Assembly (NCBI GenBank): GCA_013995675.1
Contig: VWRR01000014.1
Location: 62,001-126,000, forward strand
Direction of reading: 5' to 3'
Length of the DNA: 64,000 nt
Source of the DNA: Cyanidiococcus yangmingshanensis
Lineage: Eukaryota > Rhodophyta > Bangiophyceae > Cyanidiales > Cyanidiaceae
Below are positions 54,337 to 63,918 of this stretch, in pieces. Position 1 is the stretch's first letter. Each line of letters opens with the position of its first letter. A program made the translations under genes and the position numbers. Below the pieces are notes generated by a model that saw nothing but the letters and a program-made list of their open reading frames with translations, was not told where the DNA came from and searched no databases.

Positions 54337-54875
54337 GCGCAGACCCGACTATATCAAGACAGACCCCGAAGCGATAAAACGCCGGATCGAAATTAGCTTG
54401 TATGATGCCACTGATCAAGCGCGTGGCCCAAGCCGATGGCTCGCTTGCGGCGGCGCACCCCCGAGCGTCGCGCAGCACGACGGGGACGGCGCAACTCCCG
54501 CCCGTTGGCCCAGAGATGCAGCGTACGATTCTGCTGCACCGCGCTCAACGAAAATCATCTGACATGCTGAATGCCGAGTCGAAGCTTGATTCACTTTACG
54601 GAATCGTGTTGACACTCCCATGCACGCGCTTCCCGTAACGCGAACGTCACTACTGGCGGCGTTGGCGCTGAGACCACAGACACAGGCTGCAAGCGATCAG
54701 ACGCGGCGTGGCCCGCCCAGGAGTGCACATGACGCATGGCTGCATGTCGGAGTGTCACGTGACACTACAAGGGTTACGCCGGCGCTCGGCTTCAGGCACC
54801 GCCACGCTGTACGACAACCAGGACGAGTAGGGGTGTGTCTTGTTTGGGACGAAAGAAGCGACTTCCTCGTGTTTC
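54337..54875. promoter_or_regulatory. Divergent promoter of eIF3l and eIF3a
   Basis: A 539-base interval between the two divergent start codons with no gene of its own. It contains the 14-base palindrome described separately. Confidence 0.6.
54752..54765. promoter_or_regulatory. 14-base palindrome GTGTCACGTGACAC
   Basis: A perfect palindrome with a CACGTG core, 111 bases before the eIF3a ATG and about 415 bases before that of eIF3l. Its inner decamer is identical to the element upstream of uS11. Likely site for a bHLH (Cbf1/Pho4/Myc-like) or G-box bZIP factor; this is inference. Confidence 0.6.
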
Positions 54876-57800
54876 ATGAGTGGAGCTCACCAGGGTAGGC
54901 ACGGCGGTATGGGCCGCGGTAGTGGTGGTGGTGGTTTTGGTGGATCGCGTGGACGGGGTCAACGTTTTGGATCGCGCTATGGACGAGCGATTTTGAAGCC
55001 CGAAAACGCATTGAATCGCGCCGAGCAGCTTCTCGCTGTGGGACAAAAGTCTGCTGCACACGAATCTTTGTACACGTTGATTACTGAACATACGCCGATT
55101 AACGTGGGCGGTCGGGAGGCACAGGCGATTGTGGCCCAAGCACAGGCTCAAGCGCAAGCAGCAGCACAGGTGGCTGCTAGCGCGGCCGCTGCTGCTCAGG
55201 AGCAGGACGAGGGGAGTGCGCGGAGCACCGCAGCTGCCGCTGCCGCTGCTGCCGCCGCTGCTGCCGCTGCAGCGAACGCCATCCAGTCTTCAACCTCTGG
55301 CTGGAGCAAAGTGTACGAGGGTATCATGCTGAGGCTGGTGGAACTGAGCGTGGAGTTGCGACGACCGCTTGCACTCAAAGAGTCGCTCCATCGATATCGT
55401 GCTCTTTGTGGAGTAGCCAATACGGCCTCTCTGGAGACAGTGGTCTTCCATGCCGTAGAGTGCACGGAGGCGGCCGTGGATGCAGCGAGGTCATTGGCGC
55501 TGGAGAGTTTTCAAGCGAATACGGTTTCTCAGGGCACCGTTCCAGGCGTCGCTGGAGAGACGGAAATGGCCGAGAGTGAAGTGACACCAGAAGAGACCGA
55601 AGACAGTGACTGCAGAAGAGGTCACAGAAGGCGATGAACGCTGGCACCGCAACCGACGAGGACATGCAACCCGTCTGGGGTGCCGAAGTGCCCGAAACGC
55701 TGCTTCTCGAGGCGAGTGGTATGCTTGCTTCGCGCACAAGAATCGAACGACAGCTGCTTGCGCCAACGCTTATGTTTGCCTGGGAAGTTTTTCGAACGTC
55801 GCTGGATATCCTCAAAAATAACCTGAAGGTTGAGAAGACATACCATGAAGTTGCGGAACGAGCGTTCCACTTCACGGCCAAGTTTAATCGGACAACAGAA
55901 TTTCGGCGGTTGTGCGATATTCTTCGTCAGCACATGGTTGCCCTCATGCGTACGATCATGCGCTCGAGCCCGAGCGAAATCGAGCAGGCTCACTGGGCAA
56001 CGATCCAACGCATGCTACAGATACGTTTTCTGCAGGCTGATCAAGGAATGGCAACCGGTCACTGGCAGGAGGCGTACCGCACCATGGAAGATATTCACGA
56101 CCTCGTGCGGATATGCGCACGCAGGTCGGAGCCGAGCGTTTCTAGTTGGTTACTACGAACGACTCGCCTCGGTCTTTGGGATATCGGATAACCATCTTCT
56201 ACATGCTTTGGCGTTGTATCAACTGTATCAAGTTCATCGCGGGACGGAGGCAGAGAAGGTGACCAGTGATTCGAGCCTGGATGTGCGTGATATGCAAGGG
56301 GTTCGTGACCTGGATTCGTCGACACGAACTGCAGTGCGATTGGTGTTGGCGACGCTATGCGTTCCACCGGTTGAGCTCTCCGGACAAGGCAGTATCATGG
56401 AAGTCTTCGCTGATGCAGCAACCTTGTCTAGTATAGAGCAGGCCCGCCAGAACAAAATGTTAGCTCTACTAGATTGGTCGAATGCAAATTCACCAGGAGC
56501 GGCAATGAAATGGAACCGCATGGTATCGCACCCGAGTAGAGCATGGCTCATTGAGCAGATCATATTGAGTGATGCTGATGAACTATGCCCGGCAGCATTA
56601 AGAAACTTGCTATATGAATTTGTGGAACCCTCACTGCTTCACTGGCGGCGGCCCGGAAAGGCTCTAGCACGCACACCGTGGTCCCTTGCGTCGACAGTTC
56701 AGCAGTGGTTGAAGGCAACCTGTGACTTGGTGGGCAACGAAGCTCCCTTGTTGGACGTGAAACCAGCAATCAGTGGCGACGGTGGCAGCCTTATGGATGG
56801 CGCGGAAACTCCACCGGTGAGCGCCTCCACACCAGGGCAGAGCCCAGGAAACTTGGATAGTTATCTGATGCCGCTGAGTCGAGCCGTCATTGCAGAACTG
56901 TTGTTGCGTATTGCGCAGCATTACGAGACTTTTCTGTTATCGGAGCTCCGCGCTATGATGAGTTTCTTGCCACCGGAACAGACCCAGTTGATTGCGTTGG
57001 AGTATATAAGAGCAGGGCTCGTTCCTTTCCGTTTAGACTTTCGAGATGGAGTTCTGCGCTACGTTCGCCCGGTCATTGAACAGGATGACCTCGGTGATGT
57101 CCTTGCACGCCTTGCGACGCGATTGCACCTGGCTGCAACAATCATTGCGGAGCGTACTCCCGTTGCCGACGAGAATGAGGTTCATGTTTTGAATGTGAAA
57201 GGGTCGGCCCTTCCATTCGAGCATTTGGAGAGCGAGCAGACACGACGCCTCACCCAGTTGGAGGGCATGAATGCCTTCCTCAAGAAGCTGGACGAACTAG
57301 CTCTGCAGATAGAGCAGGACGAAAAGCGGCAAGCGCAGTTGGAGGCAGCGCGACTAGCAGAAGAAGAGAAACGTCGCATTGCTGAAGAGACTCGCCGCCG
57401 AGAGCTTGAAATGATCCGTAAGGAAATGGAAGAGAAAGAACAGGCCGAGCTGCGTCGCCTGAAGGCCGAGATGGAGGCACGCAAGCGTGCGGGCCTTTCA
57501 GCTACAGTCGCAGCGGCTGGTTTGTCTCTTCCTCCCATGGGCGGAGGGATGACCACACCTTCTGCCACTAGTGCGGCAGGAGTGGTTACACCTGGGATGG
57601 AGAATGTCGCGGGTATGACACCGGCGGGCAGCGCATGGGGCCGTGGCGGTCTCAGCGCCTCGGCACTGCTCTCAGGGGCTGGCTCGGCTCTGGCACCACC
57701 TGGCGCAACTGGCGACCTGGCGTTGGGAGCTGGTCTCGAAACCGCGGGCCATGTGGCTGTCGGTGCAGATGCAATGGATTCGGAAGGCGATCGGCTGAGT

Positions 57801-58816
57801 CGTCAGGAGCTGCTCCTGCAACAACAGCAAGAGCGGATCACCCAACGCAAGGCGTTGGAACAGAAAGTCCTCAACCTAGCTCGTCGCATGGATTACATGG
57901 ATCGCGCGCTTCATGAGAAGCAAGCCTCTCACCTCGAGCAAGTACACGCTGATATGGTTCGTGAACTGATTGAGCAACGGCGCGCTGCTGCAGAGCGTCG
58001 CCTGAGTCAGCTCCGAGAGCAGTGCGAAAATGATTTGGCAAACCGATCGCGGCTCTCTGCAGTGTTTACGAACCCACATTACCAACGAGCATTAGAGCAA
58101 GTCCGTCAAGAGGCAATCGCACGAGCGAATGCTGAATGGGAACAACGTCAACGGCCCTCAGCACCGAAACAGAAGGAACGAGATGCAGCGGCGGACAAGG
58201 ACACGCCCGACATGGGTGAAGCGAGTGCCATCGCTGCGCCCGCCAGAGATGCAAAAGCAAATGGTGCGACAGCAGATGTGCCGAAGACAGCTGATGCGGA
58301 ACCAGAACAGGCACAACCTGCGATGGTGCCTCCCACGAAGAAAACGACGCCCCCTGCAACAGTGTCGCTGGCCAGCGCTGTCGAAACGGGAAGGTGCAGG
58401 CGACGGTTCGAATACAGTACTGATCAGGAACGCACCCGTGGTCCAAACTTCAGATTCGATAGAAACGTCAAAGAGCATTAGACCTCCTCTGGTAGCAAGA
58501 GAGGCTAATGACACATCTGGCGCTCCGGTGCCTACCGAGATACCACCATCCAACGGTGCCTCTATGGCACCTTCGATGACACCTGCAGGGCCGCCGGCAA
58601 GCACTAGACCGACTGCAATGGACGGATCCAGTACGAAACGCGGCTACATCCCGCCACACCTTCGAAGACAGCAACCGCGCCCAATGACAACAGGAGGACA
58701 CGGACAAGAGCGGCTCACCGGACACTGCGGCTGGCGCTCGCCGTGGATTCGGCTTTACAAGCGCAAACGCGCGGCCATTCTTCCTAAATATGAATGTTTC
58801 CCGATCGTCACTTTAA
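54876..58816 (+). CDS. EIF3A: Translation initiation factor 3 subunit A (eIF3a)
   Basis: About 1312 residues from ATG 54876. eIF3a is the largest eIF3 scaffold subunit. Landmarks: KPENALNRAEQLLAVGQKSA, IMLRLVELSVELRRPL, FAWEVFRTSLDILKNNLKVE, REHHEVAERAFHF-type helix read here as YHEVAERAFHFTAKFNRTTE, LLHALALYQLYQVHRG, the PCI/spectrin region to VLNVKGSALPFEHL, then a long Glu/Arg coiled coil (EEEKRRIAEETRRRELEMIR). The C-terminus has RGYIPPHLRRQQPRP. A Gly/Arg-rich start and a 14-residue-plus Ala run near 55220-55275 are unusual. The frame changes by +1 five times: near 55605 and 55633 in an acidic linker (a single -1 would also fit there), 56131-56149 (EPS then LVGYYERL, fixed by conserved sequence), 58390 and 58692. 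The final frame ends at 58816, overlapping the eIF2-beta stop. Confidence 0.93.
55218..55275 (+). repeat. GCN repeat encoding poly-Ala in eIF3a
   Basis: A run of mixed GCA/GCT/GCC/GCG codons giving uninterrupted Ala residues, preceded by a Gln/Ala-rich stretch at 55135-55195. Confidence 0.8.
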
Positions 58817-59808
58817 GCAGCATCGCGTCGAAGTGATCTCCGCTCGGTCTGCGCCATGAATCCCTGTCGAATGGGCGCCACTGAACGTGACGAACCGCAA
58901 TTTTCGCACTTCATAAAGTACAGCCGCGTGTGGGCGTCCCGCATCAACACGGTCTCGGGGCTCCTGCAACTGGCACACATCACGTACTCTCGAATGTAAC
59001 GCCGCAGAACTCCCTCGAACCCCGCTGGCTGAAACCTTCCTTTCAAGACGAAGCGCGCATTCTCCTGCATGTTGCCTGTCGTGCCGAGCTCAGCGGCCAT
59101 ATAGGCGGCCAGATGCTCCGGCTGTCTCCGCAATGACTGGCATATCTCTCCGAAATTAAGGAAAACAGTCCGTTTGGAGCCCTCTCGGGCAATTTGCGGG
59201 GGCCTCAAAGATAGACGACGGCGACCCTCGACGTTGCCACCGAGGCCGGGATGCCTCCCGTGCAGCATGTCGAAAATACGACGCAGCAGCTCCTCGTACG
59301 TGTAGTCACGATCTGTGCCCTGCCACGGCTCAGATAATTCGCCGTGATTCTCTTGAGCGAGCACGTTGGACTCTGGTCCTTGGTCCAAGGCCGAGTTGGA
59401 CGAAGCATCTTGAGCTGCTGCGAGCGCTTCGTCTGACTCGATCTGGAAACGTACGTGCCGTTGTTCACTCGTTGGCTCTTGACGTTCGGACGGCGTCGCC
59501 GTACCCTCCAAAACGGGCGCCTGCACTTGATCTCCACCGCTTGTACCAAGCTCAAGTGGTTTCTTTTTCTTCTTTTTCTTCATTGAGGGATCGAAAAGAA
59601 GCGGCTCAGTGATACTCAGCGGGACTTCGTCCGGGACGGCGTCTCCGTGTTCACGAGCCGGCCGTTCGGGCTCCGATCCTGACGCTCCAAGCCCATCTGT
59701 TCGAGGTGTCTCTCTTTCCCTCAGGAGACGACATGCACAAGAGGATGAGCAGATAATCAGCACAAATATGGAGACGAACCCGTTAGAGACAAGTCTTCGC
59801 GAGCACAC
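58813..59808 (-). CDS. EIF2S2: Translation initiation factor eIF2 subunit beta
   Basis: The frame is open from 59808 (GTG) to a TAA at 58813, 331 codons. eIF2-beta is part of the eIF2 ternary complex that brings initiator tRNA. Features: ITEPLLFDPSMKKKKKKKP (one Lys box, family members often have three), YTYEELLRRIFDML, VFLNFGEICQSLRRQPEHLA, YMAAELGTTGNMQENARFVL, KGRFQPAGFEGVLRRYIREY and the C4 finger CASCRSPETVL...CENCGSSRSV. The only internal ATG (59583) is the Met of the Lys box, so the true start must lie upstream. A GTGAGT donor-like sequence at 59808 suggests a first exon on the minus strand above 59810, joined by an intron ending near 59720. That exon would be antisense to the TPR gene and is unproven. 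Confidence 0.92.
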   Translation of the reverse strand: MCSRRLVSNGFVSIFVLIICSSSCACRLLRERETPRTDGLGASGSEPERPAREHGDAVPDEVPLSITEPLLFDPSMKKKKKKKPLELGTSGGDQVQAPVLEGTATPSERQEPTSEQRHVRFQIESDEALAAAQDASSNSALDQGPESNVLAQENHGELSEPWQGTDRDYTYEELLRRIFDMLHGRHPGLGGNVEGRRRLSLRPPQIAREGSKRTVFLNFGEICQSLRRQPEHLAAYMAAELGTTGNMQENARFVLKGRFQPAGFEGVLRRYIREYVMCASCRSPETVLMRDAHTRLYFMKCENCGSSRSVAPIRQGFMAQTERRSLRRDAA

Positions 59809-60001
59809 TCACCCTGGACACCCGAACGCGGCTGCAGCGGCCTGGCCAACGCGACGCGCGGGGACGCCCGGGCTAGATACGTCCGCGCCTGATGGTCTCG
59901 GCACTCCGTCCGGGTCCCATGTTCAAACTTGCGTTTTGATCGGAAAGAGTACGTTCTGGAACAGCTGAGATGCTGGATTGAGATCATTTTCATGTTCGGA
60001 A

Positions 60002-60647
60002 ATGATGGAATCATGCGAATGGAGAGAGGGCTGGCAGGAAGCCGCCTCTTTCGATGAGCTACTCGAAAAGACAGCCTATACGAACTCGGAAACGGGTGGC
60101 GTCGACATCTCGAAGCTGGCCACAGAGTTAGACCTTGAGTTTGATTTTCATCCTCTGTATCATGAAAAAGATTCACTCACAAGATGAAGAAGAGGCGGAA
60201 TCGGCACGCGTAAGTGGAAATGAAGCTTATCAAGCGCGTTTTCTCTACGTCGCCTGGCAAGAGTACACGCGAGCACTCCTGTGCAGTCACCAGGACGCCA
60301 CCGCATATGCGAACCGAGCACAGGTGGGTCTGCAGCTGGCACGATGTCACCGCGAACGATCTCCTTCTGTTGCTGACGACTGGCTTTGCCAAGTGCTTCG
60401 AGATACGCAACAGGCGTGGCTGTGTCTCGGTGGCGTACTCACATCAGCGGGCCAACCTGATTGGACATTCATACCCGAGCCAAAGGCTGTGAAAAGCCCC
60501 AGACAAGTCACTTTGCCATGGAAGGTCTGCTTGCGATTTGCGGATGCTGCACGCAGGCTGGGGCGTCTCGAGGAGGCCCGAGAGGCAATGGCGGCCGCCG
60601 GACGTCTCAAGCCTCGACCGCCTGGAAAAAGCACCCACTCAACGTAG
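60002..60647 (+). CDS. TPR-repeat protein
   Basis: From ATG 60002 the first frame encodes an acidic N-terminus (SFDELLEKTAYTNSETGGVD, ATELDLEFDFHPLYHEKDS) and ends at TGA 60185-60187. One base further on, from about 60175, the frame reads QDEEEAESARVSGNEAYQAR, a TPR-like pair (YVAWQEYTRALLCSHQDATA with YANRA), a second helical pair (LRDTQQAWLCLGGV) and a third near the end (FADAARRLGRLEEAREAMAA). GNEAY...EYTRAL...AYANRA is the classic start of co-chaperone TPR domains. The +1 step lies at 60172-60184. Which chaperone or complex it serves is unknown. Confidence 0.65.
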
Positions 60648-61290
60648 ACCATGCTGAGATGTTGGGGGCGCGCGGAGACAACGCATCGAGGCACTTGCTT
60701 TTATTGGTAGGTGGTGGTCTGGGCCCCCTCGACCTGTTCAGAGGATTCGACGATGATTTGCATCAGATTGAAAACCACATTCGGAAATATTCGCATGAAG
60801 CGGCGGTTTGAGGGGCGACCGCTGGACGCTTCGCGTTTGCAGCGCGCAAACTACTTAAAGAGTGCTAAGCTGGATTGGAAAACGCACCCGGTGTGACGGT
60901 TGCTTCTGGAGAACCGTGACTCCGACTGGGGCGGGCTGCACATCACGAGCTTGTGCGCAGTGTATGAAAGCAATATGATCCCCTTGCGTTTTGCCTCGCA
61001 ACCTCGACAATGAACGAACACCGAGCGTTCGGCACACACGGACGGTCATCACTCAGAGAGGCGAACCCATTTGGGGTCATAGATTGATTCAGAAAACCGC
61101 AAAAACTCCTGTTCACGTTTGGGCGCAGTCAGTGAAAGAATCGCTCCAAGTGCAAAAGGTGAATGAAGGCCACGAGAACTGGATTAGATATCATCATGGT
61201 GCGAGGGATGTCACCATTGGTAGTTCCGTCTAGGTAGCCAGCCGGATCATTTGCGGAGGCTGCGTGCCAGCCACTCAGGCGCCGCCCTGC
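60648..61290. other. Intergenic, nothing firm
   Basis: Short frames on both strands only (for example 60991-61233 plus). No recognisable motif. Confidence 0.35.
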
Positions 61291-61976
61291 GCGCAGTACC
61301 GCTCCGTACCGATACGACGTGCTGTACGAGGAGCTTAACGCTTCGCGTGATCCAACTCTAGCTCCAAGGACGCGGCTTTACAGAAATACTTACTCGCGAA
61401 AATGATGAAGGAAACGCTCACCGAACAAGCGTAAGAGCCTCTTGTCTGTCCCGCTTTGTCTGGAAACTGAGAGACCCTCGGCTTTTGATTGGGATGCACA
61501 CAGTGTGTGTTCGCGTCACGGAGCAGTTCTGCCGCGGTCACGGTAACTTTTATCCAGCAGCGGCACTGCTAGACAACCTCGTATCTTTCGTCAGTGAGGT
61601 CTTTGGCGCTGGTCATGGCTCTCACGGTACAGAGCACCTGTTCCTGTCTTCGACAGCACTGGACGCTTACGAGCGAAGCGCTTGCTCCGCCACCACAACT
61701 CGAGAGCAGGGTTGCGGACTCTTTCCGCCAAAAAGCTTAGATAACAAGGGCCTGGAACCAGCTCGGAAAGTGCTCGCGAGCAACTTTACACCGTTAACAA
61801 TTTCCGCAGAGCTGTTGCAAGCTCGTTTTCGTGAGGTGATACGACCGCCATGCAAAGTGCAGCTTCGCATCGAACGCTATTTGGAAGATAAGGAAGGACT
61901 CGTGGCCTTTGTTGACGCTAGAGTCGCCTCCCGCCTGGTGGCAGATGCAAGCGTGCTTCTTCGAAAAGCAAGTTGA
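61291..61976 (+). CDS. Unassigned protein, at least two exons or frames
   Basis: The last frame (61485-61976) is clear and ends at TGA: CVRVTEQFCRGHGNFYPAAA, LLDNLVSFVSEVFGAGHG, LASNFTPLTISAELLQARFR, VQLRIERYLEDKEGLVAFVD and VASRLVADASVLLRKAS. The beta-rich ending and the GHGNFYPAAALLDN segment faintly recall hotdog-fold thioesterases, but the evidence is weak. Upstream, YRYDVLYEELNASRDPTLAP at about 61310-61370 looks like the same protein in another frame. A donor GTAAGA at 61431 and an acceptor CACACAG ending at 61503 would define a 73-base intron joining part of it. The donor matches that of the 54-base intron at 14771. Start not determined. Confidence 0.4.
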
Positions 61977-62240
61977 ATGAGGCTGTTGTTCACAGCCATG
62001 GCTTCGAGTCGATGAGTCCACAAGGGTCGTTGTATACGAAGGCTTCCATCACGCGCCCTCGCTTATCAATTCAGCATCGTTCGCATACCGAAACCACGTT
62101 TTCAAGAGACGCTAGCGGTCTAGGTATGGTTTCGAAAAGAGCTCTCTTGGCGCCGCAGCGCAGCGTGGAGGACGCCGACAACTCATCGGTGCACTGCTGA
62201 CGGCTTGCCTGTCCCGAGCTCGGAACGAGCGATGCTAAAA

Positions 62241-63176
62241 CTAGAGAATCGGAAGCCGCCGATTACGATACCAACCCAGAAAAGCGAGCATGGCGCTCAG
62301 AGTGAACCAGGTAATGCTGTAGTTGGCATGCGTTTCGGGAGAGATATAAAACTGGCACAAGTCATGGCTAGTCGGTCGGTATACCGACAGGCTGGCAAGT
62401 GGGTCTTTCGGATGCGTCGCGTCGCTTTGGACAGGCGATTGCTCATCGAGCTCTTCGAGCAACAAGCGCCCGCCGAGGTCCTTGCTATCCAGTCGAAACC
62501 ATTTGTGATCCTGCGGTCGATTGCGAGGCATGAAGAAGGACGACTTCTCTTGCTGCTGTGGAACTGCACGCAGCTCGGTCTGCCCACCCGACGGAGTGGT
62601 GGTATTCTCAGCAAAGGCCCTCACGTTCTTCCAATAGTCCGCGACTTGCTCCCTAGGTATCCAACCTCGGTTGACCAGCACCGGCCACCAGGCCAAACCA
62701 CTATCGTCCACAGGGGCTGCTACGGGTCCCAAACCCTCAACTTGCAAGGGCGTGACCACAAAGTAACCGAAAGGGTTTGCACCCGATCGACTGTGTTCTG
62801 AAACATAGCGCGGACAGGGACGGGGCCCAACTAGGCGGGTCTCCTCGTGGACCCAGTCTCCACGCAGGTCCAGAACTCGATAGGCCTGCAGTTCGACTTG
62901 TCGCAAGTCCTGCAGCAAAAGCGTGTTATCGCCGGGCGGCAAGGCGAACTGTCGGTTGCAGACCTCTATGGCCTTGATTTTCTCGAAACGACGTCTGAAC
63001 TGCCATACCCCGAGTCCGCACGCAATGCCTGCCGGCACAAAAGATAGTAACCGTTGCCACAAGGGATGCAGCGCCATCACTGTCACCAACTGGGATTCGT
63101 CGAACGCGCCGCAGCGCGTTGCGCTCATGTCGAGGATCCGTGACGCGTTCGATTCCGAACGCGGATCCCCACTCAT
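62241..63176 (-). CDS. SURF1: SURF1 cytochrome c oxidase assembly factor
   Basis: A complete frame of 311 residues from ATG 63176. SURF1 helps build the heme a/copper core of complex IV in the mitochondrial inner membrane. It has the family's two terminal membrane helices, LLSFVPAGIACGLGVWQFRR (the GxWQxxR signature) and YSITWFTLSAMLAFLGWYRN, with the intermembrane-space loop between: YRVLDLRGDWVHEETRLVGP, NPFGYFVVTPLQV, PVLVNRGWIPREQVADYW (the VNRGW signature) and the final HANYSITWF. The 35 residues before the first helix may target the mitochondrion. Confidence 0.93.
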   Translation of the reverse strand: MSGDPRSESNASRILDMSATRCGAFDESQLVTVMALHPLWQRLLSFVPAGIACGLGVWQFRRRFEKIKAIEVCNRQFALPPGDNTLLLQDLRQVELQAYRVLDLRGDWVHEETRLVGPRPCPRYVSEHSRSGANPFGYFVVTPLQVEGLGPVAAPVDDSGLAWWPVLVNRGWIPREQVADYWKNVRAFAENTTTPSGGQTELRAVPQQQEKSSFFMPRNRPQDHKWFRLDSKDLGGRLLLEELDEQSPVQSDATHPKDPLASLSVYRPTSHDLCQFYISPETHANYSITWFTLSAMLAFLGWYRNRRLPIL

Positions 63177-63918
63177 GTGGCCTTTCTTTTCTCACTCATT
63201 TGCTGTAACCTGTGTCCATGCGCTGCAACAAAAACGATTGGCCAAGAACGATCTTCAATCTTGGCCAGTGGATGCTGCATCCTGAAACATACATCTGTCT
63301 TGCAATCGCCAAAAATAGAGCTCATGTGGGGATTCAGCGCAGATCCGGGACAGTCTATTCGGCGTCGAGATTTCGAGGACGCGCGCTTGTCGACGCCTCG
63401 CTTCGTTGATTAGGGCGGCTCGTGAAAAAGGCAATCCGCTTCCGTTGCGGCATCGATAAGCAACCGCAGATAAAATGATGCATCTGCTGGGGCTCGAAAC
63501 AATCGGTGCTTTGCTGAACCCGATGGAGAAGGTTCCCAGCAAGTGCTGGTGTGCCAACCCGAATCAGTCGATGACCTCAGATACAGAGCAGCTGGCGGAG
63601 CATGCCCCTTGAGAAACGAATGAAACCAGGAGAGGCTTTCCGTCGAGACTGACGACTGCGACACGTGCGCAGCGCGTGAGCGTCTGCAGTGATGTCCGGG
63701 GTCGCCCTCGTCGATTTCGCAACGCGGCGGCGATGCGTCGGTGCCACACACACAGACAACAATCGTGCGGGTGCTTTGGCTTGAGCGCGCTCCCATCCAT
63801 CGCCAAACCTGCGACCGCTGGGATTCAGTCTGGGCTTTTCCATCATCGTTTCGCAACGCGGCACCGCGATAAACGCTTCGGTCTCCCCTCTGGTTTTCCT
63901 TGGTGTCGTGCTCCGCAT
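63177..63918. other. Right-hand region, no firm gene
   Basis: Several overlapping frames on both strands (63410-63982 and 63577 to the edge on the minus strand, 63676-63930 plus) compete; none shows a motif. The sequence lies upstream of SURF1. Confidence 0.35.
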
